This document shows, one piece after another, positions 22,663 through 33,987 of a stretch of DNA of 64,000 nucleotides. Each line of letters opens with the position of its first letter. Position 1 is the stretch's first letter. Made by a program: the position numbers and the translations under genes. The notes beneath the pieces are model-generated. The model ran no database searches. It was not told the DNA's origin and saw only the letters and a list, made by a program, of their open reading frames with translations. Origin of the DNA: Bostrychus sinensis (lineage: Eukaryota; Chordata; Actinopteri; Gobiiformes; Eleotridae); the NCBI GenBank assembly GCA_020698575.1, contig CM036252.1, forward strand, positions 23,225,706 through 23,289,705, given 5' to 3'.

Positions 22663-23639
22663 TGGTTATACAAACCAAGAAACAAATCAAAAATGATCAA
22701 CTGGGAGACTTTTCTGTCATTTGATGATTTGACATTGAATGACCCACATACCAAATGTACCCAAATACCAAAAAAACTAAATGACCAACTTTGGTTTGGA
22801 CCCTGGTTCTATCCTTGGCCTTTATAATAAAGCCTACTAAAGGGCTTCATGAAAAAAAGAAGAAAAAATAAATCATGCTATATGTAATGGGTTGTAATTG
22901 AAGATACATAATTATACTCAAACAATGAAGTCTAAGATACAGGGCCATAAAATATGGATTTGCAGTTGTTGATATCATAATAACATAATATTTTTTCAAC
23001 AACAAAGTGTTACAGGCAGTTTGTATTTTTTTTAACAATGCATTTCATTGTTTACTCTCATCTATATTTATGGCCTGAGATTTGCCGAAGGTTTGACAAA
23101 CCTTTCAAGCTTTTGATGCATAGTTGGATTATAAAAAAGCCACCCAGAGCTATAAGGCTTTATAACAGTTTGCTGAACATAGACTTTATTCATATTCTAC
23201 ATGTCAATCTCCTCCTACTTGAGCACCTTGACTTTTTACACCACCCCCTCTGTCCCCCAGCAGTCACCTGTACACACTGTACTTCCAACGCTGCTATTGG
23301 CTTCAACCTTCAGCCTCTGTTGTGAATGGTTTATTTAAAACATGTAGAAGGAAAAAAAGATCTGTGGCCACATTACCAACAACAATAATAATAATTAAAA
23401 AAGATTCTAGATAAAAACAAAACTACAAGCAATAATAAAGCACTGTGTAGTGTAAAGAAGCGCAATTTATTGAATTTGTAATGCTTTATGTTGCTGATTC
23501 TATAAAAGTGTATGCACATTATAAACAACACATTTCATTCTTTAGATTCCATAAGTATAATTTATATGTATTTATTTTTTAAATGTGTCTTATTTGAACA
23601 TTGCTTTTTTCCTATTCTATACAAAGAAATTAGTCTGGT
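22663..23639. other. no gene; retroposon-like A-rich end at 22815-22870
   Basis: TTTATAATAAAGCCTACTAA followed by AGGGCTTC and an A-rich run resembles 52220-52275 (AATAAAGCCTATAAAAGGGC then poly A). Both may be 3' ends of the same poorly defined retroposon. The rest is unique and AT-rich. Confidence 0.35.
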
Positions 23640-24340
23640 ATCCCTTGGCACAAGTTTTGTTTTTCTATGGGCGGAACAATCACAGACGGAGTAACCAATC
23701 AGAGAAACGAAGGTAAGCAGGGCACCGCTGACCCTTAATCAATACAAACGAGTTAGATTCTTGACGGTTTTGCCATAAAACACCGTAATACGCCGTATCG
23801 TGAGTAGGCCTGTACTTATTTCTGAATGGAGACAGCAGCGGAAGTCAGTTATACAAAAACTTGTGGACAAAGTCGGTTTGTGTGGATGTGGTTATTACTG
23901 TGGACTTTACTGTTGTTAAAATGACATCAAGATGAAGACCAAAAAACATTTAGAGGACTGACAATAACGCAATCTTCAGCAGAATCAACATGTGTTGAAG
24001 AAAAGCACTAAACGCCATTAATCAGGTCAGAGAAGCTCTAAATTTGCTCGGTAGCCAAAGCTACTTTAGTTAGCTTCTGCATTTGTAAGATGTGCTGCAG
24101 ATAAACAGCTGTGATAGGTCAGTTCCAAATCGACCGGCAAGAAACGCTTTCCTCCAAGTGAGGAACCAGACTGTCCTGTTTTCCTTGCTGACCCATAGGC
24201 TTGTAGAGCAACATCACGTGAACACAACCCATTAGTTTGAGGTGAGCACTTGATATGAGGTAGTTATGCATCTAAACTTAGTGAAAGACAGAATCTAGTT
24301 GAACTTCCCAAATGAGCGTAACCCTGCGCTGGTGTTACGT
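23640..24340 (+). promoter_or_regulatory. promoter-like CpG-bearing island
   Basis: This stretch has noticeably more CpG than its surroundings. In order it shows a GC box GGGCGG (23669-23674), a CCAAT box (23694-23698), a 5' splice-site consensus AAG|GTAAG (23710-23717), an ETS site GCGGAAGT (23838-23845) and an E-box CACGTG (24215-24220). A TSS-proximal first exon with a donor site would look like this, but no open frame or downstream exon was recognised. It may instead be a retroposed or decayed promoter. Confidence 0.3.
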
Positions 24341-25057
24341 CCATATTATGATTCATGCACTCTACAGATATTATTAGAGTCTAACCTCTGACTTATTCTT
24401 CCATTTTTAAGTTGAAAAACACTAAAACACAACAACAGGACAGAGCGAGCATGGCCTAAAATAAGACAGGAAATGACGGGATGATGGATGAGGCAGAGAC
24501 ACTCGAGAACGATGACTTCCCCAACCATGAGTTTGATTGTTTCCTTGTGAAAAAAAGGCCACAGGAAAGGGATAGAGTAAGTCAATAGAGGAAACTTTTC
24601 TTTACTTCCACAACTATGCACACTGTTACTGTATGTTGATAATAACATGAATGATTGTGGCATAATTCACATAGTTGCCCCTTCCCTTCAGACCCATGCT
24701 GGCTACCCAGTCCAACACAGCTGATTTACCATTCTTTTGGAATATCTCCATCACACCTATGGCCTCATAGCTCCGCAGCACCCCATAGCCCTTTATACGC
24801 CATACCACAATAATGAATGCATTTAGCAGCAGCATCCATCGCCATCAGAAGAACTTTATATACACTTAGGTAATATTTATGGTCAGTTGCCAGTTGCATT
24901 GTGGGATACGGAGAGAAAGTGCCTGAGAAACAGATTCATGGCCTAAGCTTTGATTGGCTGTAAAGGTATAATGTGAATTAGTATTATTGTGAATATAAAG
25001 GGCATGCTCATTATTTTGAGTGACCTTTTTCTCTCCATTCTCTAGCTGTTTGAAGCT
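24341..25057. other. no gene seen
   Basis: Two minus-strand frames (24346-24663 and 24626-24835) are adjacent but in different registers and show no domain. Nothing else is supported. Confidence 0.45.
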
Positions 25058-25468
25058 TTAAAGGTCTCCTATTCTGCTAAATTGACTTTTGTGAGCTTTC
25101 AACCATGTTACAATGTTGTTTCTACCTTAAAAACATACGTTGTATTTTGTTTTATTCACATGTTTAAGTAATTGTGTATGCTGTTGCCGTCTCTTTTGCA
25201 ATAGCTTAGTCACTTGGTCTCATGGCTAAATTGCTGTCACTACAATGCAGGGATCCCATGAATCTATGTGTTAGTGTCATGTTGCCAATAGCTGTAGTAA
25301 ATAGCCATTTTAATGCCTTGTCCAGGCTCCACCATTGCCAGCAGGGGGCAATAGACATCTAATCCAAGCATTCTCTGCAAATTCAAAGTAACAGATCCCC
25401 CAAAGAAGACAATTTCCATACATATACATTATTTTATGTTCTAAAATATGAAAACGCGTGCCCTTTAA
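25058..25468. mobile_element. TTAA-bounded MITE (copy 1)
   Basis: TTAA at 25058-25061 and 25465-25468 bounds an element with ends TTAAAGGTCTCC and GCCCTTTAA. A central part contains GCCAGCAGGGGGCAATAGAC. The left subterminal word ACCATGTTACAATGTTGTTT is shared with the copy at 26314. A TTAA target duplication is characteristic of piggyBac or Kolobok-type transposition; no transposase is present to decide. Confidence 0.7.
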
Positions 25469-26313
25469 GGATGTAAAAATGTCTCCTGTATCTACAAAAA
25501 AATAAAATAAAAATAAAATAATGATAAAAAATTTAAATGTGCCATGTTTCCGACCCTTATTGGGGTTTCCTCCTTAACATAGATTTGTAAAATTAATAAT
25601 TGCACATAAATCATCAGTAAATGAGATCTCATCATGTGGTAATGTAAGTACGACTGATGCACTTTGTAAAGGCTGATTTCACAATGAATAAGATCCATTA
25701 TGTAATAGTTATTTTCATACTGTGAGAAGATTTTTACTCTTTTATGTGAAGCTTGGATCCACAGAGCAAATGTGGCCTTAAATGCCATAGTTAAAGTGAT
25801 ATAATCGTTTGAAGTGTTGTACCACTGGTCACTATTTTATTGTCATTGTATTGTATTGCTGTTGCACATGTACACTCCTCCTGTGACCAGTTTGAACTTA
25901 AAAAAATACCATCTACATATTTGACCACTACAGACCTTAAACATTGTTCATATCAAACATCTTGACTATATCTTCACATAGACATACTTGAAGAATTCCT
26001 TCCTTGCTTAAAAGTTACAACATTTTAAGTGCAAATGGCTTAAAAATGTTGACATGCTGTGTAGCTAGAGTCACAACATGTAGAATAATATGTATAGTTT
26101 AATAAACAGCCTTGGATTAAACTCTCATATTAAAATTGTGGTACAGAATTCACCATTTTTGATTTCAACACATATAATTTTGCTGTTGTCCAAAATTATT
26201 GAGTTATTATTGAGGTTATTGAGGTATAGCCACTATATCAATCATGGAAATGTTTTTGAATATTTCCCTTATGTGTTTTACTCTGAACATTAATTGTGCT
26301 GCCTACACTGACA
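25469..26313. other. no gene seen
   Basis: AT-rich unique sequence. The frame at 25492-25788 begins in an A-rich tract and has no motif. Confidence 0.5.
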
Positions 26314-26781
26314 TTAAAGGGGCTATATTATGCAAAATCAACTTGTTACAATGTTGTTCTCTCATCAAAAACATAAATGTGTTGTGTTTTCTTTCATTCA
26401 CGCCTGTTTAAGTAGTCCTGTCTCATGGTGCAGATTTTCTGAGGCCTCAGAATGCTTGGTTTCACAAAACTCTGCCTCTTCCACCAACCCCCGCCCATTT
26501 AAGGAAGCACTGACCAATCAACAAGCCTCTAAATCCTGTCTGCTCTCATTCCTGTTCCTATCTAAAAAACAATGTACAGTTAGTTCTTTTTCCACTGATT
26601 CCTCACAGCTATTTTTCCTGTTGTAGTAAAATGTCATTGTACAAAAAGTTCAAGGATGTAAACAGCTCTTTTTCTTTTAGTTATATAATGTTTTTAAAGG
26701 TTGTAAAACATGCAGTGCTGTTCTAGATGTGACCAAGATTGGCTTAAAAAGATTTTAAAAAGCACAATATATTCCCTTTAA
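26314..26781. mobile_element. TTAA-bounded MITE (copy 2)
   Basis: Cleanest copy. It starts TTAAAGGGGCTATATTATGC at 26314 and ends GCACAATATATTCCCTTTAA at 26781, an obvious imperfect inverted pair with TTAA at both edges. It shares GTTACAATGTTGTT with copy 1 and AAAGGTTGTAAAACATGC with sequence near 54930-54965. The frame at 26330-26626 lies wholly inside and is not a gene. Confidence 0.8.
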
Positions 26782-27117
26782 ATGTTATGTTCGACTTTAA
26801 AACAGTATGATACCATAACTTTTTCTTATCTTCTTCCATTTTCTTGTGAAATGACATCTACTGGGCTTTAGCTGCTTGGAGCTAAATGCAAACCACCTGC
26901 ATGGTCCAGCGCTGGGCATTCCTTGACTGATAAGGTCATGGCCTCTGCTGATCTGATCTGGTCTCATGCTGTTTTTGTTTACACTATGAGTTTTGGGTTC
27001 TCTCCAGTTAAAAAACTTTTCTTTCTTTTCTTCTTCTCACCTCAGCAGCATGGTTTACAGTATGTGTGAACTTTGAATGTAGGAGTGTGTGACCTAGTCC
27101 TGCCTCGGCCCATTGAT

Positions 27118-27118
<1 letters not shown>
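26782..27118. other. no gene seen
   Basis: Unique sequence before a long T run. Confidence 0.5.

Positions 27119-27156
<38 letters not shown>
27119..27156. repeat. T38 homopolymer
   Basis: Thirty-eight T residues in a row. On the minus strand this would be a poly-A tail, but no recognisable retrotransposon precedes it. The opposed frames here are poly-Lys/poly-Phe artefacts. Confidence 0.9.
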
Positions 27157-27515
27157 CTTGAGCTTTCTCTTCCTCAGCCAACAGCCAACTGTCTGCGAGC
27201 ACTTCAAAGGTGGACGAGATGGAGACAGCTGAGGAATGGGGCTGCCTGTGGGTCCACATGCTCAAAGAACCTTGACCTGATTGTGTGAAGTGTAGTAGTG
27301 CACGAGAAAAATGTCACGTGATGCCGCAAAACAGACAATCTTTTAAAGTGCACAGGGTCAGGTGTGTAGCCCTACAAAGGGTAAGGTGACTAAGACAAGG
27401 AGAAGACAAGAGTAAAGTGGCCTCATGAGACGCTACTGCTGACAAACTCAGAGTGCAACGCATGAACTCTTGCAGGATACACGCCATAGGGTTTTCTATT
27501 AATGCAGAAGACTAT
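27157..27515. other. no gene seen
   Basis: Unique sequence. ATGTCACGTGATG near 27311 contains an E-box. No gene. Confidence 0.4.
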
Positions 27516-27519
27516 GGCA

Positions 27520-27615
27520 GCCTACCATAATCTAAGTTATCACATGAAATATTAATGCAAAACTATTTTAAAAAAGCATGAAAAAAAAAAAAAAAACATA
27601 ATATAGGAGCTTTAA
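27520..27615. mobile_element. TTAA MITE, right end only
   Basis: After a 16-base A run, CATAATATAGGAGCTTTAA ends in TTAA at 27612-27615 and matches the inverted terminus of the copies at 25058 and 26314. The left end was not identified. Confidence 0.45.
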
Positions 27616-27676
27616 GAATAATATTCACTCATGAGTACCAGATTACTAGCCTGACAGAAGCTAGATTGATACATTA

Positions 27677-27921
27677 TGTTTTTTTTTATTTTATTTATTT
27701 ATTTGAATGGGACAGTGTGTATTAATGAACAGCAGCTAGTGTCGTAAATACACCGGATTTTAGCTCAGAGCTAATTTCCATCCGTAGTCCCCACTCACTC
27801 ACATTCACACCGGCTTCCTGGTGTTCCCCAGCAGTCTCCCATCCAGGTACTGACCAGGCCCTACCCTGCTTAGCTTCCGAGGTCTGACAGGATTGGGCAT
27901 CCACAAGGCAGTATGGCCTTT
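27677..27921 (-). mobile_element. 5S rRNA-derived SINE
   Basis: Read on the minus strand, 27921-27810 begins GGCCATACTGCCTTGTGGAT, continues CAGACCTCGGAAGCTAAGCA, then GGTAGGGCCTGGTCAGTACC and TGGATGGGAGACTGCTGGGG, the order and content of 5S rRNA including the internal promoter boxes. A non-5S body follows, with CACACTGTCCCATTC and an AAATAAATAAATAAA-type tail ending near 27677. A tail and body on a 5S head fit a SINE3-class element rather than a plain 5S pseudogene. Diverged, so not a functional rRNA gene. Confidence 0.85.
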
Positions 27922-27982
27922 ATCTGTGATGTCTCCTGTTGAGAAGAATATTCAAAGGTGAATGGATGAAGCACCAACTAGT

Positions 27983-28268
27983 GAGGTGCAACATCAACTA
28001 CCACTAGAAAAATTAGAGCAGAGGAAGATTTTTAAATATGTTGCTTCAAAAATTAAACCTGCCTCTATAAATTAAAACGAGTCCATTAAAATAAAGCCAT
28101 GTCTCAGTATTTTAAAAAGCTTCTTTAAAAAAAAACCTCACTCATCAAAAAAATAAATTTGTCTAAAAATAAAAAAGCGCTCCTCAAAATAAAAAACAAC
28201 ATTCTTCTATTTAAAAAATAAGACTTGCCACTATTTATATTAAGTGAATCTAAAATTAAAAAATCCTC
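27983..28268 (+). repeat. left arm of a foldback-like inverted repeat
   Basis: The arm starts GAGGTGCAACATCAAC and runs through A-rich words such as AGCCATGTCTCAGTATTTTA and AACATTCTTCTATTTAAAAA. The same words recur in reverse complement and reverse order at 31219-30889. The arm itself is quasi-repetitive, with units of AATAAA plus a GC-bearing spacer, a structure reminiscent of foldback transposons. Confidence 0.8.
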
Positions 28269-28593
28269 AAATTAAAAGAGGGTGCTGTTTCCCCAAAATT
28301 AGATTAGATTTTTATTTGCTCATACAAAGAATATAAATAAAAAAGACTGTGCAGGAGAGGATAAGAAGACCCAAAGGTCTTATAGAACCACCTCCCCTAT
28401 GTCATCATTTAGCGCGATGAGACAAGTCCAAAGAACATCACTATTCAACATTATTTTACATTATTTAAAAAATAGCATAGTTATTAATTGTTTTTTAAAA
28501 GTAAAAATTGTGGATCTGGATTGAAGAGCTGGAAGTAAGCTGTTCCAAAGAAAAGGCCCCTGACATTTGAGAGTACATTGGTTGACTGAAGTT

Positions 28594-30034
28594 CTACAAA
28601 ATGGGAGCTGAAAGTCTCTTCAGTGATGTGTTGAATAAGAGTGAATATCTGAAAAATATGTGAAAAAATAATGAAAAAACAATTGGTAAATTAGTAGTTA
28701 AGTGTAGATACTTGTACATAAAAAGACAAATGCAATAGATATTAAGATTAAATATTGTCAAAATTTTGTATTTTCTGAAAAGAGGTGCAGATAAAGACAG
28801 TCTGTTTGAATAATTCATTATTCTCAAGAATTTCTTTTGAATTAATAAAATCTTAAGACATGTTTGGTATGTATGTTATATGTGGATAAATTAAACTATA
28901 ATATAATGTCATCATACACGAACGATTAATTAAAAAATGAATTTTACTCAAAATTGAAATCTATTGATTTCATAGTTTTACTACAAACAAGTTCAGTTTG
29001 TTGTTTCCAAGTTAATTGTTCATTTACTATAACCCCTAAGAATTTGATTTGAGACGCCAGGCTCATTTTGATGTCATCAATTAATATTTTAAAGTCCTCT
29101 TTGCAGTATTTTTTGTTTTTCCTATTGAAAATCATTATTTTCTTTGTATGTCAAGAGATAGTTCATTAACTTTAAACCATTCTGAAATATTAGACAGTTC
29201 TTCATTTGCTTCTCTTATCAGACTGCCAAAGTTTGTATGAGATAATAAAAGACATGTGTCATCTGCAAACATAAGAGGCAGTACATTTTTACAAGAATTT
29301 GTTAAATCATTAATGTAAATTAAAAACAAAAGCAGTCCCAAAATAGAACCCTGAGAAACCCCACAAAGTAGCTCTATTTGAACACAGTCTTAACATAAAC
29401 ATACTGTTCTCTTTCATCTAAATAATTTTTACCCATTTTAAAGCAACATTCTTTATTCCATATGTACTTAATTTTGTTTTCAAATTCTTTTGACAAGTCT
29501 AAAAATATACCAAGGGAAATATTTTTATTGTCTAAATCTGTTGTTATTTTATCTACAAACTGCAAAAATGACATTTCTGTTGACATTTTTTTTCCTCTAA
29601 ACCCATACTGACGCTTATATAATATACAATTTTCAGCCAAATGTTTAAGAATTCATTTATAAACTATTTTATAGAGAACACAGGTAAAACTGATATAGGT
29701 CGATAATTATTAAATAAACTAGAATCCCCTGATTTAAACAATGGTGTTGATTTGGCTACTTTTAGATCTCTTGGACCTACATCTGTTTTGAGAGACCATG
29801 AGTAAGAGGCTCAATAACAGAGGAAGCTACTTTCTTTATGAGACTGGCTCCAATTTCATCACATCCTGGTGCAGTATCTTTCATTTCCAGTGTTATTTGG
29901 AGCACTTCATATGGAGTTGAAGGGTCAAACATGGTAACCGAAGAATAATCACAATAAAAATTTACTGAAGTAGGTTTACATGTTGATACAATGTTTATTG
30001 CCAATGAAGGGCCAATATTAACAAAAAAAATCAT
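28594..30034 (-). pseudogene. LINE reverse transcriptase, multiply frameshifted
   Basis: In order on the minus strand: APGCDEIGASLIKKVASSVI (30034-29777 frame), QYGFRGKKMSTEMSFLQFVD and ISLGIFLDLSKEF (29640-29374), LLLFLIYINDLTNSC then FADDTCLLLSH (29341-29135), IKFLGVIVNEQLTWKQQ (29135-28944), and a carboxy-terminal remnant (28827-28594). The catalytic FADD motif is intact in letters, but the protein is spread over at least five frames. Confidence 0.85.
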
Positions 30035-30373
30035 TAAATCAATTTGCTATTTCAAAAGGGTTATTAAAATTGTTAATGCCATCAAATAACTGAGATGGAA
30101 TACCTCTAGAGAAAATGTTTTTATTCAGTAGTTCATTTATGATCTTCTAAATGTTTTTACTATTATTACATGATTTTTCCAGCTTTTCTGAAAAGTATTT
30201 TTTCTTAGCAACTCTAATTATCTTAATGAACTGATTTTTATATCTTTTATAAAATGAAATATTAAATGGTGGGGGACTAATACGTGATTTTTTTTATATA
30301 ACTAACTTTTTAATAAGACCTTTGTATTGATGGAGTTATCCAAGGTTTAGAGATTCTTTTCTAGCTATTGTCT

Positions 30374-30601
30374 TTACAGAGTACTAAATCCTCCCCAAGC
30401 CTTTTTATTTTTTCTACTTGAATGTACTGCATTATATTGAGATAATGAGTAAAGTGCTGCAACGTCATCACTGAGCCACGTTTCAGTCAAAGCAAGCACA
30501 GAGAAACTATTATTTAACGTTAATAAAAAATGTGTGAAATTATCATAATTCTTTGGTAAGCTACATATATTTATGTTTTTTCTCCTTGAGTGGTTATCCA
30601 T
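30374..30601 (-). pseudogene. LINE endonuclease amino-terminal fragment
   Basis: The minus-strand frame reads NICSLPKNYDNFTHFLLTL followed by SVLALTETWLSDD. The T-E-T-W-L block is the second conserved segment of apurinic-type LINE endonucleases. The downstream catalytic segments (30374-30034) are not preserved as an open frame. Confidence 0.75.
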
Positions 30602-30888
30602 ATTATCTAGTTTGGAGGCCTGAATCTTTGACTAAATTGTCCATGCGAGCAAACAGAGTCTACTGCCACTTGGACACATGATCTGTAGTTCCTCTCTTGT
30701 TGTTCAAATAATTCTTTATAAAAAAGTCTTTTGTTGTTCAAGCAACTCATGGACCATAGACAGAGTAACAAATTCTTCCTCACCTTTTCTTTGCATTTTT
30801 AAATTAAATTGCATTGTTAAAATTAAGGCTGCCACAAAAAGAAAACTATGCTTCAAATTTTTTAAGCGTTCAGTTAAGGTGGCTGTGT

Positions 30889-31219
30889 GTTTTTATTTTA
30901 GATTAACTTAATTTCAAATAGTGGAGAGTCTTACTTTTAAATAGAAGAATGTTTTTTTTTATTATTTTGTGACATGATTTTTTATTTTGAGGAGAGATTT
31001 GTTAATTTTTAGAAAAGTAGATTTTTTTTACAAGAGAGTTTTTTTATTTTTTAAAGAAGCTTTTAAAAGAAAATGAGACATGACTTTATTTTAATGGACA
31101 GGTTTAATTTTTGAGGGAACACATTTAAAAATCTTCCTGTTTTTATTTTTCCAGTGGGCAAAAGCAATTTTGATGTTTGATGTGATACTTTTTAATATAG
31201 ACAATTGATGTTGCACCTC
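30889..31219 (-). repeat. right arm of the foldback-like inverted repeat
   Basis: Reverse-complement counterpart of 27983-28268. Shared words in plus orientation include TTAAATAGAAGAATGTT, GACTTTATTTTAATGGACAG and ACATTTAAAAATCTTCCT, ending ATTGATGTTGCACCTC at 31219. It is longer than the left arm because of small insertions near 30960 and 31165. No target duplication could be resolved outside the arms. Confidence 0.8.
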
Positions 31220-32284
31220 TGGGCCACCGTAGACCGACGTCTACCATATTTGGTTTTAGCCATCATACAATAATTCATATGACACAGCTAAACAACAAAC
31301 TGCTATGATTGTAAAACAATATATAATACAAAAGTTGGATGTTTATTTTACTGTTTTTGTAAATATATAGCTGTATACGTAGTGTTTTTCAGTATGACCA
31401 TGTTGTTAACAAGTATTGCTTGGAGAAACCTGCTCAGCATTGCCACACCATTGGTTGAATCATCACAGTTTCAGACAGCAAACAGTCAAGATGGATCTTT
31501 GTGAGTTTGTGAACTCAACATTCTTTTAACACAATAAATAAATCTTACTATACTAAAAGGAACAGAACATTATTGTAATAATTGGCTCCCCATAAACTAA
31601 ATGTAATTATGTAGGAAATCTGAACTGAGTAAAGCCATTTAAAACACTTCCATACAACATATACTTCCACCCTTGTAATCTCTTGTCAAGCTAATTTCAA
31701 GGTGTATTGACACTTAGAACAACAGTGCTATGTAAACAGCCTCTCCTCAGTAATTATTTGAAGTTTGTCTTTGGACAATACTCATCTAAAAGACACTTGT
31801 CAAAGCACTCAGACGGTATGCAGCATAAATGCTTGGGCGTAATTAAAACAAATAAAATGCATCTTGGTTTTGTTTTGCTGTTCTGCACAGATGACAGGTA
31901 GCTCCACGCCAACAGAACGGTTTGGTCTGACACTTTGGTTAAGTTTTATTTATATCACTGCACAGAGTGAGACGTGATGGGGTGTTGACATAAAATGGAA
32001 GACTCAATAATGTAAAACTCCAGCAGGCATTTGGTTTCAACAAAACTTGTTATAGTCATACTTAATATTTTTTAGCTTTTCTCCACAAGCCGCACTGTGT
32101 GCAGCTGAGCAGATGCTTGTCAAAACAGTGATAGAAGATGCTAGTCTAAAACATACTGACTGCTGGCTTCTGCAATGCACATTTTTGGCTTTCTAGCTTT
32201 ATATTTCCTCTAGTCTAAATGTTCACACTGCTTGGATTTTTTTTTTTTTTTTTATGGGTGTGGAAATATAGAACACAGAATACT
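31220..32284. other. no gene seen
   Basis: Unique sequence with a T run near 32239-32253. The frame at 31707-31901 has no domain. Confidence 0.5.
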
Positions 32285-32460
32285 CAGTACTCAAATCAAT
32301 AACTCAAAACCTACACTGAAATAAATCTACTGTTACTTGAACAAAAAATAAATAAATTTAAAAAAATCCAATAAAAGTAATTAACAAAATGACTACTTGA
32401 GTAAACATAAAAAGCACTAAATGTTAAACAAATTACTTTGCAATGGTGAGTAATTAAACT
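32285..32460. repeat. TACTT-rich dispersed repeat (copy 2)
   Basis: ACTCAGTACTCAAATCAATA, TCTACTGTTACTTGAAC and GACTACTTGAGTAAACAT belong to the same fish repeat family as 2248-2325. Confidence 0.55.
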
Positions 32461-32589
32461 ACCTAAACTACCAGGCATGTTGAACAAGCTTGCTGGGGCC
32501 CAGAGCAAAAAGGCTTCACATGGGCCCATTATAATAGAAAATCTGATCCTGAAGCCCGGGACAACAGACCCCTTTACCACAACCCCCCC

Positions 32590-32629
32590 ACCCTTTTTTT
32601 TTTCTTTTTTCTTTTTTTTTTTTTTTTTT
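32590..32629. repeat. pyrimidine-rich tract
   Basis: T runs broken by single C residues. The overlapping frames are homopolymer translations. Confidence 0.8.
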
Positions 32630-32744
32630 ACTATTGCTACGACTTCTATGATTACCACTAGTCTGTACCTAACCTGGAATCAGGGCCCATGACTTTGCAA
32701 TTGCAAGTTCAAAAAATTATTTTACTCTTTCAAAGATTTAAAAA

Positions 32745-32872
32745 ATGTCATTCAGTCACAAGGGGTCACAAGCCTGTGTTCATCTTTCGTCAGTCGCAAA
32801 TCTGGATACCCAGAGAGGGTTGCATGAAGAAGGAGGCTGACGACCCCAAGCAAAAAGCTGAAAGGAACTAAA
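32745..32872 (+). mobile_element. RTE-tail SINE, internally deleted
   Basis: AGTCACAAGGGGTCACAAGC, GTCGCAAATCTGGATACC, AGAGGGTTGCATGAAGAAGG and GACGACCCCAAGCAAAAAGC follow the same order as the fuller copy at 45345-45560. The middle part is missing. Confidence 0.6.
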
Positions 32873-33109
32873 AAGAGATTTTTTAAATTGGCTTTAGAAA
32901 TGTACACAGAAAACGTACTCAAGTGATTTAACCCTAACCATGTAGACTCTTTCCACTGGTACTCTGCCTTGTGGAGTTGAGAGACCTCTAAATAAGCCAC
33001 TATTAGCCCATATCAATGGCATTTTCTGTTGCACTTGTGTAATAATTAACACTGCAGTGGAGTTCCAGTAGATGAGGACCTTGTAATGAGGCTACTAAAG
33101 TAATGATAT
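32873..33109. other. no gene seen
   Basis: Short unique interval; the minus-strand frame at 32752-33000 overlaps the RTE tail and is not a gene. Confidence 0.4.
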
Positions 33110-33520
33110 CCCATTATGACATGCGGATCCCAGCTGAATGCACTGCCAGAGCTGCACTTCTTTGTGTCCGGCTAGCTTACACTGCCTCTGAATACACTGA
33201 GTAGGAGCACCGAGTCCTCCATCCTCATACAGCTCAATTTAAGAACGTCAATATGACCAAGGGCACTGGCAAACACCACTGGTAATTGATGCAGTAATCA
33301 TCGCATTCAAAGCCAGGTAATGGTCATTGGCGTCCTATTGAAATTGATTTTTGATGCACGGGGAAGACAACGGTCACTATGTTGGCAACACAGGCTCAGC
33401 TTAATAGCAATGGCCATGTTATGAAAGAGAGTGAGGTCATTAGTGACATGTTTGTTTATTTTATGTTGTGTGCAGAAGCTAATAGACCATAGCTTAGCGA
33501 CCATGACCTAAAAAGGAGTA
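33110..33520. promoter_or_regulatory. candidate conserved noncoding block
   Basis: Nonrepetitive block with balanced composition and homeodomain-like words (GGTAATTGATGCAGTAATCA, AGGTAATGGTCATTGG, CATTAGTGACATG). No frame with a domain. Possible enhancer by appearance only. Confidence 0.22.
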
Positions 33521-33892
33521 CAAAGGGCCAATGGACAATGTCCTTCCTTTATGAGTCCTGAGGTAAGCCCTATGCACAAATTATTCTAGTTTTTTATGCT
33601 TTATGTAGTAGAGGAAAGCAACTATCTTTAATTGGATCTTGTTAAAGTGTTTACAGCCAAGGATGTTCTGTTATTGTTGTTATTGGTTTGTTAATCTGTT
33701 AGCAAGAAGATATGGTCAGATTTTGACAACATTTTCTGGAAAGGTTATTGATGGTGTGTGTAAAAGTATTTCCCATAGTTAAAAGAACTACTGAATCTGT
33801 TAAATGTGAGGGGTTTTGCTGAAAAACTGCTGAAAACTAATGGTTTAAGTGATGCAATAGAAGAGCCTGAATCTGTAGGTGAGGTTTTTTGA

Positions 33893-33985
33893 AGAGTACT
33901 ACTTTAAAGCATCTTTTATACTCATGTACTGTGTCTACAATGACACCACAGCAAAAACTAAGGATTTTTTTTTCAAACCAAGAAT
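33893..33985. repeat. fragment of the TACTT-rich repeat (internal part)
   Basis: GTACTACTTTAAAGCATCTT and TGTGTCTACAATGACACCAC match the internal sequence split between 61708-61749 and 62352-62400. This uninterrupted copy shows that the 61.5-kb copy carries an insertion. Confidence 0.55.
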
Positions 33986-33987
33986 AT

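Larger units (their letters stand above)
28297..30888 (-). mobile_element. nearly complete but dead LINE (jockey-superfamily type)
   Basis: Minus-strand non-LTR retrotransposon filling almost the whole space between two inverted arms. From 5' to 3' it shows an ORF1-like tail (30840-30610, with HELLEQQKTF and IIEQQERNYR), an endonuclease start, reverse transcriptase blocks, a carboxy-terminal domain and a 3' region ending in TCTAATCTAAT at about 28297. Frames are broken by several stops and shifts. Other clades of the CR1/L2/Rex1 group cannot be excluded. Confidence 0.82.

Noticed and set aside
26314..26781. Host exon at the 98-codon frame inside
   Set aside because: The frame lies wholly inside a MITE with clear TTAA-bounded inverted ends.
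27008..27288. Opposed frames across the T38 run
   Set aside because: Poly-Lys and poly-Phe translations of a homopolymer.
27810..27921. Functional 5S rRNA gene
   Set aside because: Multiple substitutions and a SINE-like body and tail instead of a T-run terminator.
31227..31244. Palindrome GTAGACCGACGTCTAC as a binding site
   Set aside because: Short imperfect palindromes of this size are expected by chance in 64 kb.
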